Shown piece after piece: positions 63,862 through 64,000 of a stretch of 64,000 bases of DNA (the first letter of the stretch is position 1; each line of letters starts with the position of its first letter). The stretch is from Gemmatimonadota bacterium. GTDB lineage: Bacteria; Latescibacterota; UBA2968; GCA-2709665. The stretch lies in the NCBI GenBank assembly GCA_028877215.1, contig JAPPFJ010000012.1, positions 164,399 to 228,398 of the forward strand, read 5' to 3'. The translations under genes were made by a program, and so were the position numbers. The notes below the pieces were generated by a model. It was given only the letters and a program-made list of their open reading frames with translations. It was not told where the DNA came from and searched no databases.

Positions 63862-64000
63862 AAATCAGGGTAGACGGTAGACGTAAGAGGGTAGAGATAA
63901 CCTGCCTTGTGAGGTTTCTCTTCGTGCCGAAGGCAAGGAGGAAGGCATACCGGGCTAGATTTCATCTAACGTCTACCCTCTTACCTCTACCCGCATTTTT
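63862..64000. repeat. HEF copy N, reaching the window edge
   Basis: Left arm gggtagacggtagacgtaag, core cgtgccgaaggcaaggagga, right arm ctaacgtctaccctcttacc then tctacccgc. Near-complementary arms of about 35 bases make this the clearest example of the family. Confidence 0.8.

Noticed and set aside
1..64000. tRNA or rRNA genes
   Set aside because: I saw no T-loop/acceptor pattern or rRNA motif by eye; a tRNAscan or covariance search would be needed to exclude a tRNA.

Overview
This is a GC-rich (roughly 58-60% by eye) bacterial chromosome segment with many dispersed intergenic repeats. Secreted proteins ending in NYPNPFNP-type FlgD/type IX sorting domains, dockerin-like calcium repeats, and a Gram-negative style proteasome operon with UBact in place of Pup point to an uncultivated FCB-group or neighbouring candidate phylum (Latescibacterota, Handelsmanbacteria or KSB1-like). 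That placement is inferred from gene content; no rRNA is present.

Layout. 1-1967: ribosomal genes rpsF (5' truncated), rpsR and rplI, with a four-helix-bundle (rRNA intervening-sequence type) gene and repeats between rpsR and rplI. 2436-17525: two paralogous giant surface proteins and a third smaller one, each with a C-terminal sorting domain; between them lie a near-identical tandem pair of small membrane proteins, a bifunctional nuclease gene, and two coiled-coil/membrane peptides followed by a duplicated 3' end of the nuclease gene. 18488-21279: a beta-barrel protein, an MsrP-like molybdoenzyme with a polyglutamate linker, and an amidohydrolase-like protein. 21482-30491: four minus-strand secreted proteins, all with C-terminal dockerin-like modules (two WD40 proteins, an M30-like peptidase, an unknown), plus a GxxExxY gene. 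31200-39381: a secreted unknown, then ARC/Mpa ATPase, Dop, UBact, proteasome beta and alpha subunits and PafA, closed by a strong terminator. 39963-45351: a two-gene island, a DUF4143-type AAA ATPase overlapping by 4 bases a 1368-residue NACHT-like NTPase with a C-terminal PD-(D/E)xK-like segment, behind a promoter that carries a perfect palindrome. This is the best candidate for an undescribed (possibly anti-phage) system. 45655-50974: radical SAM protein, secreted MsrA-MsrB fusion, IS4-family and TPR-gene remnants, and a membrane TPR protein. 51541-63728 (minus): nicotinamidase-like hydrolase, RlmB-like methyltransferase, FadD, FadE, FadA and FadN-like beta-oxidation enzymes, a DUF2231 membrane protein and an SDR dehydrogenase.

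How the genes work together. The UBact operon encodes a near-complete tagging and degradation pathway: tag, ligase, detaching enzyme, unfoldase ring and 20S core. The Fad cluster encodes activation plus all four steps of the fatty-acid spiral. MsrP and the secreted MsrAB would repair oxidised methionine outside the cytoplasm. The dockerin-tagged proteins, together with cohesin-like modules in the large surface proteins, suggest a cell-surface assembly. The gaps are filled by several repeat families: a hairpin element with purine-rich/pyrimidine-rich arms (at least 13 copies), a 200-base hairpin element, a roughly 196-base tandem repeat, and shorter palindromes. All statements come from reading the sequence; no database search was run.
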